This document shows positions 9,852 to 21,175 of a DNA stretch of 64,000 bases, in pieces. A program made the translations under genes and the position numbers. Numbering within the stretch: position 1 is the first letter of the stretch; each line of letters opens with the position of its first letter. Below the pieces are notes generated by a model. It was not told the origin of the DNA. It worked only from the letters and a program-made list of their open reading frames with translations, and made no database searches. Source of the DNA: Nymphaea colorata (taxonomy: Eukaryota > Streptophyta > Magnoliopsida > Nymphaeales > Nymphaeaceae); the NCBI RefSeq assembly GCF_008831285.2, contig NC_045139.1:17776354-17840353 (forward strand). Direction: 5' to 3'.

Positions 9852-12800
9852 ATGGTGGCTGCGGAGGAAACCGGTACGCTGTTTCCAATATTTATCCTGG
9901 CGATCATGGCTCTGTTTTTAGTGCCCTACACGATTCATAGGGTTACTCGCGCTCTGTCCAAGAAGGAAAAGACAATACACTGCCAATGCTCCACTTGTTT
10001 ACATTCCGGGAAGTACCGCAAGTCCATATTTAAGCGGGTAAGTTCTGCTTTGGTTTTTGTTTCGACTGTGTCTGTAATAGATAATCTTTAGTTTGTAGCT
10101 ACACGAACCAAAGGCATCTGACACGATTACATTGAACTTGCAGATCTATAATTTTTCAACGTGTAGCAACTTGACTGTCGTCCTGCTATGGGTTTTCATG
10201 GCGTTCCTTGTCTATTATGTTAAGCACATAAGTCGTGAGGTAAGTTTCGGGCTTTGGATTAGGTCTGGTAGTCTACTGAGGAAAATTGATAGCGGTGATG
10301 TTGGTATTGCAAGTTCGGTGTTCAAGCTTGGTTTACACTTTACATGCATTACTTGTTTGATTTAATGCGTTCTAATGTGTACATTTTTCACTGGCATTTT
10401 TTATTTGGCTCATTATTGTTCTTTTTGCGTAGTTTTTTTCTAAGATTATGTTATATGTAATAATCTCCACACATTTGTCATTTTATTGGTTCGTTCAACT
10501 TATGTAAGCAAGTTTGAAAGAATTTTGGTTGCATATGTTGATTTCTGTTTCTGAGTAACAGTGCTTGTAACGTTTCATCTGATGGCATGGATGAAATTTT
10601 AAATGTTTGGTCTACATTGTCCAAGTTCATATAGCTGATAAGAAAACTAAAGTCACCATAACGTTTGTTTCCTTTTCCCAGGTTCAACCTTTTGAGCCAT
10701 TTGGTATTCTTGGACTAAAGGCGGGAAGCACCGATGCTGAGATAAAGAAGGCATACAGGAAACTTTCTATTCAATACCACCCTGATAAAAATCCAGATCC
10801 AGGTTAAGGTGTTTTCTAATTTCTTTTTCAAATTTTAATAATTTGATAATCTAATGAGGTGATCACTGTGGTATCTTTTGTAGCTGAATATTGTCAATAG
10901 GCTGGCCCCTTTTCTTTTCCCTTTGGTTTGTTTCATTTAACAGATGCATATATTTGCTATTTTCAGAGGCTCACAAATATTTTGTCGAGTATATATCCAA
11001 GGCATATCAGGCTCTGACAGACCCAGTCTCTAGAGAAAACTTTGAGAAATATGGACATCCAGATGGCAGACAGGTTCTATTGTTTTTCACTGACTTAACA
11101 TTGAGACATCATTCTGTAAATATTTCATTCTTGAACTGATCCTAAAAATCATCATCTGCAGGGGCTTCAAATGGGAATAGCACTTCCTCAGTTTTTATTA
11201 AGTATTGAAGGAACATCAGGTGGAATACTTTTGCTTGGGATTGTTGGAGTATGCATACTGCTGCCTCTGGTGATAGCTGTCATATATCTCTCGAGATCAT
11301 CCAAATACACTGGGAACTATGTCATGCATCAGACCTTGTATGCATATTATCACTTCATGAAACCTTCCCTAGCACCAAGGTACCAATATTGCATTTATCT
11401 TCCTCTCTACCCATTCTTCCTATTGGTAATTGTTTTGCAGGTGTACATCATACCTATGCCTGTGAAACTATGAAAATATCAATTGGTTTTCAATCAGGAC
11501 TGTATATGGTAATGCGATCTTGTCTTGCAGAGGTTTTACTGGGGATGATAGATCTAGCCATATGCACATTTTTAGTATGTCATGTTACTATTTATGTAAA
11601 AATTATTCTCCACTATATGGCATCCAGTTTCAACATGATAAGAAGTCAAAACAGATATATATTTTGAAGACATGGAGGGATGTAAATTGGCATAAACACT
11701 GTATCTGAATCAACTTTAACATATGAAACTAATAAATAAGGCATGTCGTACACAATTAAGCTGCTATTTTTCCCTTTAGGGGTCTAATGTGTACAAAGTG
11801 TATGTTACGGTTGTTACCTTTCCTCATGGTGGTTCTCCCAATAGAGATGTACTCTATGTGCATGTCTCTCGTGCGAGGCAGTCATGTTTTGCATGAATAC
11901 TTCTTGGAGCATCTAAAGAGCATATGAATGTGCACTTTTAAGTTTTAATACGTCAAAGAATCTTCCTCACTATTTGGAGAGCTTATTTTTAATATGTTAG
12001 TAGTGATAACTATATCTGCAGCGTGTTCATTTATAGCTTAGTTTAAATGAGCAGCCGAAGATTTTTATTTGTCCTTTTCTGCTTGTGAAACAATGACTTA
12101 GAAACTAACCTTTTGAAGTGAAAAAGGAACTTGGTTTTTCCTTATTATGGGAACAATTTTTTTTTTTTTTTAGTGGAAGAGACTTTGACACTTCTTTGTT
12201 TGTTGATTTTTAACAAATAACTGTTTGTGACTTTGCGTTCCATTGTTTGCAGCACTATTAAACATTTTCAGCCTTCTCCATTTAAACAACTACAGCTATA
12301 GGTTTATCTGAATATTTTCTGCTTGCTCAAGTTGAAAAATTGATTTATTTCTTTTGTTCCAAATTTTATGTTTATGAAAATTTTCCTATCCGGTTAAATC
12401 TATATCTATATATTTTCTCATTATCAAATTGCAGTTGACAGTCTAAAGTAACTTCTTGTATTTGTCTTATATAACTGTTTGTGACTTTATGCAAATTTTT
12501 GTGGCATTGCTGAACACTTTGAGTTTTCTCCATGTGTGCAATTGCAGGTGTAGATTTATGTGGATACTTTCTGGTTGCTTAAGTTGAAAACCTGATCTGT
12601 TTCTTTTGTCCAAATTCCATGATTATGAATTTTTTTCCTATCTGGTTAGATCTATATCCATATTTTGTCATTTATCAAATTGCAGTTGCCAGTCTAAATT
12701 AACTTGTGTCTTATATCATGTTCCGGATGTGGTTGATGTAGTAAGACTGCAAGAGTTTGTAAATTTCCACTCAGTGGGTCTTCTTTTTCTGTTGAAGTGG

Positions 12801-15800
12801 AACTTCTGAGTTTATGTTGTTCAAAACCTGAAAAGGCAAAAAGATTATTCTAGTTGTCTTGTCTCACAGAGATGATGACCATCTCCTTTATTTTGGCCTT
12901 CCTTCATTGTGCTCCTATTCTCCATGAATGATCTTCATGCATCTCTGCTTCTTTCTATATGCAGTTCTGTTTGTTATTTAGCTATTTTAATTTGTTTTTT
13001 TCTTTCATCATTAATGCAGTAAGGTGATGGAGGTCTTTATAAAGGCAGCAGAATACATGGAAATGCCAGTTCGAAGGAGTGACACAGAGCCCCTTCAGAA
13101 GCTGTTTATGGTTGTTCGTAGTGAGTTAGGTTTAGATACTAAGAACATCAGGCAAGAGCAGGCAAAGTTTTGGAAAAGGCATCCAGCTTTAGTGAAGGTA
13201 TCAGAATTTCTGTATCAGTAATGCCTCTTCGTTGTGCCATTAGACTGGATGGGACGGTAAACATGTTTTTGCTCACTTTGTTTTTTCTCTTTTGAATTTC
13301 AGACAGAACTGCTGCTTCTGGCCCAGTTAACACGTGAATCAGTTTCTATTCCCATTACATTGCAGGGCGATTTCAAGCATGTGATTGAACTTGCACCTCG
13401 CCTTCTTGAAGAACTAATGAAGGTAAAGTCACGTAAAGGTGATGCATTATAGTGCTTTTTAGTCCGACAATCATGCATGAATATATTTGTGGATGTCTAG
13501 AGACATATGTGGCGTGGATGTGTAGCGTATTGCAACATGACACAAGTTTGTAATTTGTATTTATGGTCTAAGAATTGGCCATGCAATCAGAACCATGGGT
13601 GGCATGATAGTTGATTACGTATTAACTGGAGAGTCTATTGGGAGGTCATAGGTCTGACCCTTGTTTACTCCAACTGAGATGCAGATGCTTTCAACATGGT
13701 CCATTAGGTTGGACATAACCTCTGACTTTCCAGTGAGGAATTCCAACATCTTGAAAGGGCTTGTTTCCCAAAGCTTTTTTAAAACATGTTTTGTAAAGGG
13801 ATTCAACTCCATGTTTTGGTGCTGGGTTCAGATCTAGTATCCAGTGACTCCTTTAGAATCTGGGTTCATGGCCTGTACGTCCTTAGGCTTGACATGGCGA
13901 TGAGTTGTTAACCAGCCCACAAGATTGTATGTCCATAAGAAGGACATGATTCTTGGCCAATCCATGGGGCACCCTTAGTTTCTTTAGCAATGCATAAAAT
14001 AATGGGTCATTACCAGGAAACTTTTTTGTACAAGTATTTAGCTTGTTTTGTTATAGTTTCTTGCTTTATTGGTTATTATCAGAAGCTTGGTTTTGATACA
14101 ATTGATTTGCCTTCCATGAATTCCTTGAGTAAGAAAGAATCTTTCAAATTGTGAATTTAGGTTTCCCAATTTTATTTTGTTTTGGTTTCTCATTTCTTAG
14201 GAGGTATCATTAGTTTGATCTTTGAGAGATCATCTCCTGCAGATGGCTATAATAAGGCGCAGCCCTGGGGGATATGGGTGGCTAAGACCTGCAATTGGGG
14301 TGCTTGAACTATCCCAAAGTATAATTCAGGTACTCATGTAATACTTTTGTGTTTAATTTTTTTTTATTTTTTATACTGAAAGATGCACATTCACTCTGTC
14401 ATCTCTCATATATCTGTTTACTTGTGTGTTGCTCCGTATTTGCTTTCCAGTTAATGCTGCTTCAGAAAGTCACTGTCCAAGCCTTCTTTCTTAATATCGA
14501 CTAATGATCTTGATATTTTGTAGCCATTGCCTGGCAAAGTTCAACCATGTGACTGGAAATCCCTTTGCTTTCTGGCTAATGTTAGATACTATTAGTATGG
14601 CTTTGAATGGCACTAATATTGCATAAAAAAAAAGTTTTTTGGTTGTACATTTGAAAAAATACAGCTTAGCCGTTTTTCTTGGTATGATATAAAGTATAAC
14701 ACATTTGTGAGTTTCAATCCCGTGGCTGGGTGGAGTTTTTTGTGTCATATCATGCTCCTGACTAAGCCTGGGCATCGGCCCAGCTTGGCCCAGCCCGACA
14801 CCAGAAATCCGGGCCCGGCCCAACACCTAAAACCTGAGCCAGAGCCCGGCCCAATTAAATTTAAAAATACATATTTTTAATATAAAATAATATATAAATA
14901 TAATTAATTTTAATAAACTATTATAATTATAAATCAAGAATATATGTATTAAAAAAATTTTATCTGGCCGAACTGGGTTTAGTTGGGCCCACCCAGGCTG
15001 GCTGATAAGGTAGCGGGCCGGCCCGGTTCCTTTCTTTCGGGCCCAAGCCCGGGCCCGGTGCCTTTCTTTCGGGCTCAAGCCTGGGCCTGAGTCGGGCCGG
15101 TACCAGACCCGAGGCCCAGCCTTACTCCTGACCTGAATGGATGCGTCTTTCAATGACAAAGCAAGACACTTGATGCTTGAAAATTTCTCACATATGGCTG
15201 TTGCAGTGTAGTGTCTTTTACATTCCTTTCATAAAGACATCTCACAGTGTAACTCATGCAATTTGACCATGGACATGCACACACACATTCATGTGATAAT
15301 GGTGCATTTTCTCAATGGCATTCTGTGGTGTGAGATTCAGTGATTCTTGTGGATTTTGTAAAAGAAAAAATGGTCTATAGAAATAAAAATTACTTGTTGG
15401 CATGCATGTAACTGTACGACTTTAAACAATCTCATTGACTTCCCTATGGGGAAGTTGTATTATTCTGGCAATATGATCTCTTTGCTCCATGGTTCAACAT
15501 ACTAACGTTATGATAACAGCCAAATTACTTCCTTGCTTCATCTGGGAAAGCATTGAAAGTCATCACGAGCATGTAGAGATGTAGCATGCAACAAATATCA
15601 TGCTTGAAAAATCATACAATCCTTTTGTTCTACTGAGACTAGAGTCTCCTTCTGCATTTTTGGATTTTGTTTTCTTTTATGTTACTAAATTCAATGATTG
15701 GATAGGTGCAAGTTTTCTTATTTCTTCATCTTGTATACACGAAACACACACACGGTAGGCATTGTGACTTTTCTAAGTTCTTGGTAATTTTTGTGATTTT

Positions 15801-17647
15801 GGTACAGGCTGTTCCTCTCAGTGCAAGAAAACCAGTTGGAGCATTTGCAGAGGGCAATGCTCCCTTTCTGCAGCTGCCACATTTCAGTGAATCAGTCATT
15901 AAAAAAATCAGTCGAAAAGTGAGTGGAAATATAATTCTGTTTTTGTGGAAATTATTAGTATATTCATAAATCTGTGCCTACACTTTCAGTCTTTTTTCTT
16001 TTAGTGTAAGCCACCTAAATTGTAGTAAGCGATAGTGACTCCACTGACCCTATTGATGTAGATTGTTTATTTGGTTTCATTTTAATATTGTAATGCATTG
16101 AGGTGTTCTGTGTTTGTAGGTTAGTTTGTGCCATTTTTTATTTCCCGGGTGCATGTTTTAACTACCTGAGGTTCTTGCTTATAATAACTAATTCAGCCAA
16201 ATATTAAGAAGAGTTTGTAGACTTTCAGATAAACCAATGTGCTTTTAAGAAACTTGTGGGTCCTAATTGAAGTTCTACTGGCTATCAAACATAGGCATGG
16301 GGATCCAATTCCATTTCAGTAATCCTTTACTGTTTGTTAGCCTCGGATCTCATATCCAAGGCCACACGACCAGAGGTTTAACAAACAGTTGAAAATCAGA
16401 TCACTGGAATGGGTGAAGCCTGCAGATCTGGGATTCATGTGGGAAGCTGTGGTGCAAGGTCCCCCACCATGGCCTTTGGCCGGCCCTTAGCTGGAAAAGG
16501 TATTGGCTGGCCGAGGGTCTTCTTTCCTGCCAGCTGGCAGCAGAATTTATTCTCTCTCTCTCTGTCACTCTTTCCTATTTTTCAAACATAGACTGATAAG
16601 TCACCAAACTCCCATTGGAGGTTTAGTCGTTCCATGTATGGTTGTGTTGATGTTGCAGTATGTCCTCTTCTGTTTATCCTATCCATCGTTGTATCCATAT
16701 TCACACAAACAGGGTATTTTTGGTTATGCTTAAGTGATCAAGTTTATCTGTAATGTATTTTCTCTTTTAGTTATTTGTACACCTATTAGATACTTCTCTT
16801 CCCGTGTTTGCAGAAGATCCGATCATTCCAGGAGCTACAAGATATGTCACCACAAGAGTGTGCTGAGCTGTTGACGCAGACTGCTGGATTCTCTGATGAA
16901 GAAACCCAAGATGTGCAGGCTGTTCTCAATATGATGCCATCACTAACCATTGACATCACATGTGTGACAGAAGGTGAAGAAGGTGGTATACAGGAGGGTG
17001 ATATTGTGACTATGCATGCATGGATTTCCCTCAAACGAGGGAATGGCTTAACTGCTGCACTCCCTCACTGCCCATATTTCCCATTCCATAAGGATGAGAA
17101 CTATTGGTTGTTCCTTGCGGATTCTGGCTCAAATGATTTGTGGATTTCCCAAAAGGTGAGTTTCATGGATGAGACAACTGCCATAGCTACTGCATCAAGT
17201 GCCATAGAGGAGTCAAAAGAAGGAGCAGGTGCAAACAGGAGGGAGATACGGCTAGCCGTAAGGGAAGCTGTTGAGAAAGTGAAAAGCGGTTCAAGGTTTG
17301 TGATGGGCCAGTTTCAGGCACCTGCTGAAGGAACTTACAACCTGACAGCCTACTGCATATGTGATTCTTGGATTGGGTGTGATAAGAAAACAAATATTAA
17401 GTTGAAGGTGTTGAAGCGGAAGCACTCTGGGCCAAAGGTTGGTGCAGTGGTTGAAGAGGGAGCTGCTGTTGAAGACGGGGCAGAGGAAGAAGAAGTAGTG
17501 GATGAAGGATATGATGATTATGAAAGTGAGTATAGTGATGATGATGGAGAGGAACAATCTAGAAAGGGAAACGATAAACTACAGAATGGCGATGCACAAG
17601 GAAACAGTGGTTCAAGCTCTGAAGGTTCTGTAACGGACGAAGAGTGA
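9852..17647 (+). CDS. ERDJ2: SEC63 homologue, ER translocation J-protein (ERDJ2 type)
   Basis: Ten coding exons: 9852-10037, 10144-10239, 10682-10802, 10967-11073, 11162-11379, 13020-13197, 13303-13422, 14243-14329, 15808-15918, 16814-17647; 685 aa, the usual length for plant SEC63. In sequence: TM1 at about 10-30, TM2 at about 72-89, a lumenal J-domain from about 98 with HPD at 127-129, TM3 at about 192-213, then the cytosolic Brl/SEC63 domain and an acidic tail (about 621-656, rich in Glu/Asp). Known role: SEC63 joins SEC61 and SEC62 and recruits BiP through its J-domain for protein import into the ER. All splice sites are GT-AG and the phases close exactly. Intron 5 (11380-13019) holds a tandem duplication and intron 8 (14330-15807) a MITE. 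Very sure of family; the choice between ERDJ2 paralogues is not resolved. Confidence 0.96.
12217..12720 (+). repeat. 254-bp tandem duplication in SEC63 intron 5
   Basis: Two diverged direct copies with a 254-bp offset: the string CTGTTTGTGACTTT occurs at 12221 and 12475, and later landmarks (CTGCTTGCTCAAGTTG / CTGGTTGCTTAAGTTG and ATCAAATTGCAGTTG) follow in the same order. The copies lie entirely within the intron and contain no conserved coding frame. Confidence 0.85.
14755..15132. mobile_element. hAT-type MITE, GGGCCGGGC family, copy 2, in SEC63 intron 8
   Basis: The element is 14763-15124 (362 bp) between perfect 8-bp duplications CTCCTGAC (14755-14762 and 15125-15132). The left end is TAAGCCTGGGCATCGGCCC; the right end read on the other strand is TAAGGCTGGGCCTCGGG. 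GC-rich GGCCC arms surround an AT-rich core. Open frames across it are artefacts of GC richness. Confidence 0.88.
16300..16413. repeat. Short foldback repeat in SEC63 intron 9
   Basis: Arms of roughly 40 bp are imperfectly inverted: the left arm contains ATTCCATTTCAGTAATC and ACTGTTTGTTA (about 16304-16343), and the right arm reads back as ATTCCAGTGATC and ACTGTTTGTTA (about 16373-16413). The loop is about 30 bp. This is probably a remnant of a small MITE; no target duplication was identified. Confidence 0.55.
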
Positions 17648-17780
17648 GCCATTCTTTTTACTGAGCCTAGTCATACAATAGTCATCTTTTGCTTCTTATT
17701 TTTTTCACATTTTGAGTTAGTATTTTATCCTCTCTTTTTAGCTTAAATGTAACACTATACAGTCGAATTTTACATTACCT

Positions 17781-17786
17781 AATAAA
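17781..17786 (+). terminator. SEC63 polyadenylation signal
   Basis: A canonical AATAAA lies 134 nt after the SEC63 stop, in an A/T-rich 3' UTR, a plausible near-upstream element for 3' end formation. Confidence 0.55.
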
Positions 17787-18563
17787 ACTGATCATACGAT
17801 AGCTGCAGATTTAATTCTTCCATGATACATATTCTTAGCTGGAGAACCTCACAATCTAACATCTTACAGCTACATCTACTGCTGCGTTCTGAATAGGTGT
17901 TCGACTGTTGCAAGCCAAAACCTGTCATGTGTTAACCCTCATGGAATTATAAACCTGATATATATTGGTGGCATTACGATGTTGGGCCGGACCCCTTAAA
18001 TTTAGAATTTAAAATTTAAAATTCTTTTAGAAAAATGTTGTTTTATTTGGATGGACCTGGTCTGGTTAATTCATGCAATCCCTATTGAACATCTACACGT
18101 TTAATCGTATGAATGAGATCCGGAGTCCTTCACTACTTGGTTCCACACCTGCTGTTGGCACTTGAGGGGGGCATCTAGACCTCAGTTGAGGCGCAATCTT
18201 TCCTGGGTCATACGCGGCGCTTCATATGCCGATGATTCCTTGCATGCCAAACAGTTAAAAAGGAGCCACCAAGAGAAAAAGGTGCATCTACCAAACTGGT
18301 GTATATACCAAACTACTTGTCAGAGATAAAAATCAGACCCTCAAAAAGTAAGCAATCTGACTTTTTTAATATGATCTTAATAGTAATTTAACAGGAAACA
18401 TGTTTAAGTCAGTGAGTTTCACCGAAGTAACTTGAATTAGAACATGTTTGTGTACTATATTAACATTAATCCTATAATGTCTGTTTTGGTTATGATATTT
18501 TTTTAACATGAATTCAAGTAGTCCCCGTTTTTTTTTCAAACCTTAGTTGTACGGGATACACAC

Positions 18564-18622
<59 letters not shown>

Positions 18623-18636
18623 AAGAAATTGAAGCC

Positions 18637-18793
18637 AGCTGGTTATTTTTGTGGATGGACGGCTTATTTATTTATTTTGTGTCGTTAAAAATGGTAGCAA
18701 AATGTATATTATGTTGATGAAAACTGTGTTGTCATCCAAATACACATTTTGCGATGGTTTTGGTGACATAAAATAAAAAATAAGCAACCAGCT
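18637..18793. repeat. Foldback (MITE-like) inverted repeat
   Basis: Long imperfect inverted arms: the left arm starts AGCTGGTTATTTTTGTGG and ends at GGTAGCAAAATGTAT near 18706; the right arm (about 18741-18793), read on the other strand, starts AGCTGGTTGCTTATTTTTTA and ends at CGCAAAATGTGT. A loop of about 35 bp separates them. The structure resembles a small terminal-inverted-repeat element folding along most of its length. Confidence 0.65.
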
Positions 18794-19551
18794 ATAAAGG
18801 TATATATATGTATACATAAGCCATCACTAAAGATATCATAAACCATTGCTAGTGCTTCCAATACATGGTGTTTTAGCAATGGTTTTTTAAATATTTTGTC
18901 ATTTGTCTACCAATTGTTTAGAATATACATACAGGAAAATTGAATGGTGACTTTAATTTTTTAAAGTCAACTAGTCATCTAATTTGCATCCATCATGATA
19001 AGCGATTAAGAGAAAAAAAAAAGAAGAACAAAAAGAAGAAGAAACATGATTGGTAGTTTCATCATCTAATATTAGTTCTTACTTTTTTTCTCTCAATCAT
19101 CCATCTACATAAAATGGACGCTTTAAACAAATGGTTGAGTGACTCTGATAGCAAGAGTCATTATATATATATATATATGAGTTCAAAGTCATGATTTAGA
19201 GCTCATATATATTAAAAGCAAGGTGAAACTTGCCCTGCGTAACAGCCGTTTCCTTTGGGGACCCTGTCATAGAGTCCTTAGTCCCGCAGCTCGGGCTGTG
19301 TCACAGCGCTAAGAGGACAGCCCGTGGTTGAGACGATACACCAGTTCGTATATTGTTAGAACAGCATGAAACACGGATCTTTTCTTTCAAAATTTTAATC
19401 AATTTAACGTGGGAAAAGATACTCTATTCAAATAACTGTTCAGCTCTTTTGTATTCTTGAAATAGGGAAGATTCTGTAAAAGGCTAAAACCCTTCTCCCT
19501 TCCTTCTATGCTCTGGGTTCAGGGCTGCTTCGAGGCTAAAAACATATCGCT

Positions 19552-19735
19552 ACATTTTTTTTTAATAAAAAATAATACTATCACCATTTATAGTTTTTTT
19601 TTAATCAAAAGTAATGCTATCACCATTTATAGTTTAGAAGAGTAGCATCTACAAGAATTGAACTAATGACCGAACTTTTAGCAGCCCACCAAACCACCAA
19701 CCCAACCATCTCTGCTATGCACGGACATTTGCCTT
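19552..19735 (-). mobile_element. tRNA-derived SINE-like element
   Basis: Read on the minus strand, a head with a pol III A-box-like TGGTTGGGTTGG is followed about 35-40 nt later by a B-box-like AGTTCAATTC, the spacing of a tRNA promoter. A body of about 45 nt follows, and then an A-rich tail, which together with part of the body is repeated once (ATAAATGGTGATAG twice). This fits a degenerate SINE. I did not find a clean target duplication. Confidence 0.5.
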
Positions 19736-20261
19736 TAAAAGGCACTAGCACATAAATGGTACATTTTGCTGCTGCATTTTCGGTTCATATTTTATGGCCA
19801 AACTGCGAAATCTTTATATGCAGCTGATTTGACTTCATTAATAGCAAATACTTTATACAAAGGATCATTCTATTCTGAAACCGTGAGCACAAGCATCTCC
19901 GAAATAAAACACGACTTAATTAGACCGGCAAGTTGTCCAATAATAAACAGCGAGAATCACTTTTTAGTGGGTCTAAGCCATGTCATGTCATGTTTAATAA
20001 ATTGTAGGAAAATTAACTAATCTACTAATATTATAGAAAGTATTGGTGAAATCAAATCGCAATAAGAAGCAAGTTTATGTCGTTTTGCTCAATAAAGAAG
20101 GCAAATTGAAAGAAAGATGCCGAAACCGGTGATGCCACTTCTTAAATGAAGTTGTTTAATTTGTTCATTTTCTGATTGGATTGCCTAAGTTGGAAGCCAA
20201 AGATTGACACATCACTGCTACAACTTGCCATGCAACTAGTGAGACTGCTATTTCATTATTT

Positions 20262-20470
20262 TTTTTTTAAATTTATTTAATGACGAGGAAGCTATACAGC
20301 GTCGATGGTGCCGCCGCCCGTTTCATAGGTTTGCTTTAGGATGTGAGTGGGAAGCCGGATATACCAGACAACTAGAGTGCAGCACGTTTACCATTTGTAG
20401 TACAGAAAAATTAACTCTCACAAGAATTGAACTGACGACCAAGTCTTCACATTGGCGACAAATTTATGAG
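20262..20470 (-). mobile_element. Possible second SINE-like fragment
   Basis: The minus strand carries a B-box-like TCAGTTCAATTCTTGTGAGA at about 20420-20440, similar to the one at 19.66 kb, and the stretch ends in an A-tract (T-run on the plus strand near 20262). The A-box is unclear, so this remains tentative. Confidence 0.35.
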
Positions 20471-21093
20471 AATATTAGCAGCTGCTAGAGAACTTGAAAA
20501 TTTTGAGCATTTTTTAGTAAATGAATCTTTAAAAAATTATTTACTTTTATTAAAAGAGAAATAGCTCTATATGAGCCGTCAGACTATGGCATATTAATGT
20601 TTGAGATGCTTTGGGATTTATCAATCAGGAAACCAAATATGAAACGCACACAAGAACAATGATAGCCCAACTAAAAAAAGAATGCAAGATGGATACCTTT
20701 GAAAAGTGAACCGGTAGATGATTCAGAGCTTCCCTCAGCATTGAGGTGGAGCTCATTTGGATACAGGGTCTGACTCATCTTCAACAAATACGTAACAAAT
20801 TTGGAAGTTGGACTAAGCAGTATAATATCAGAATATTCTTCATCAGTTAAAAGGGAAGTCCCCTTACAAGGATTAAAAAAAAAGTAGTGAAAAAATTAAA
20901 AGTCTAAAAAAACATTTGTTTTAAAAAAAATCTTCAAAATATCCCAACTTCCACCTTTTTTTTTGGTACATATCTGCCAACGTAGTATTTGCCGCTCTTT
21001 TTTTTTTAAAAAAAATGAGTCTCTTTTTAATAAAATTTTCATTGATCTCATTTTTATGGTGATAATGGCCTAATCAAACAGCTATCAGTATAG

Positions 21094-21100
21094 TATATAA
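21094..21100 (+). promoter_or_regulatory. TATA box of the glyoxalase-like gene
   Basis: TATATAA lies 76 bp before the ATG at 21176, in the right place for a transcription start near 21125-21130 and a leader of about 50 nt. Confidence 0.6.
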
Positions 21101-21175
21101 GCGCCTGATTCCAAACAGGAGTAGCTCTCACTAACGAAAGTTCATTCCCCGAGAAAGAAAGAAGGAAAGTGAGTT

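Larger units (their letters stand above)
17800..21090. other. Intergenic between SEC63 and the glyoxalase-like gene
   Basis: No gene is visible in this 3.3 kb. It contains a (CT)n(TA)n compound microsatellite at about 18565-18618, a foldback element at 18637-18793, a small hairpin with arms AAACCATTGCTA and TAGCAATGGTTT at about 18840-18884, and two SINE-like pieces. A possible LTR remnant around 19359-19553 is not supported well enough to call. Confidence 0.55.

Noticed and set aside
16814-17640. Treating the last SEC63 exon as an independent 279-codon gene
   Set aside because: It has a clean acceptor at 16813 and phase 0 with exon 9; the sequence is the C-terminal SEC63/Brl and acidic tail region.
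19359-19553. Possible solo LTR (TGTTAGAA start, CTACA end)
   Set aside because: No flanking 5-bp duplication, primer-binding site or polypurine tract; evidence too weak.
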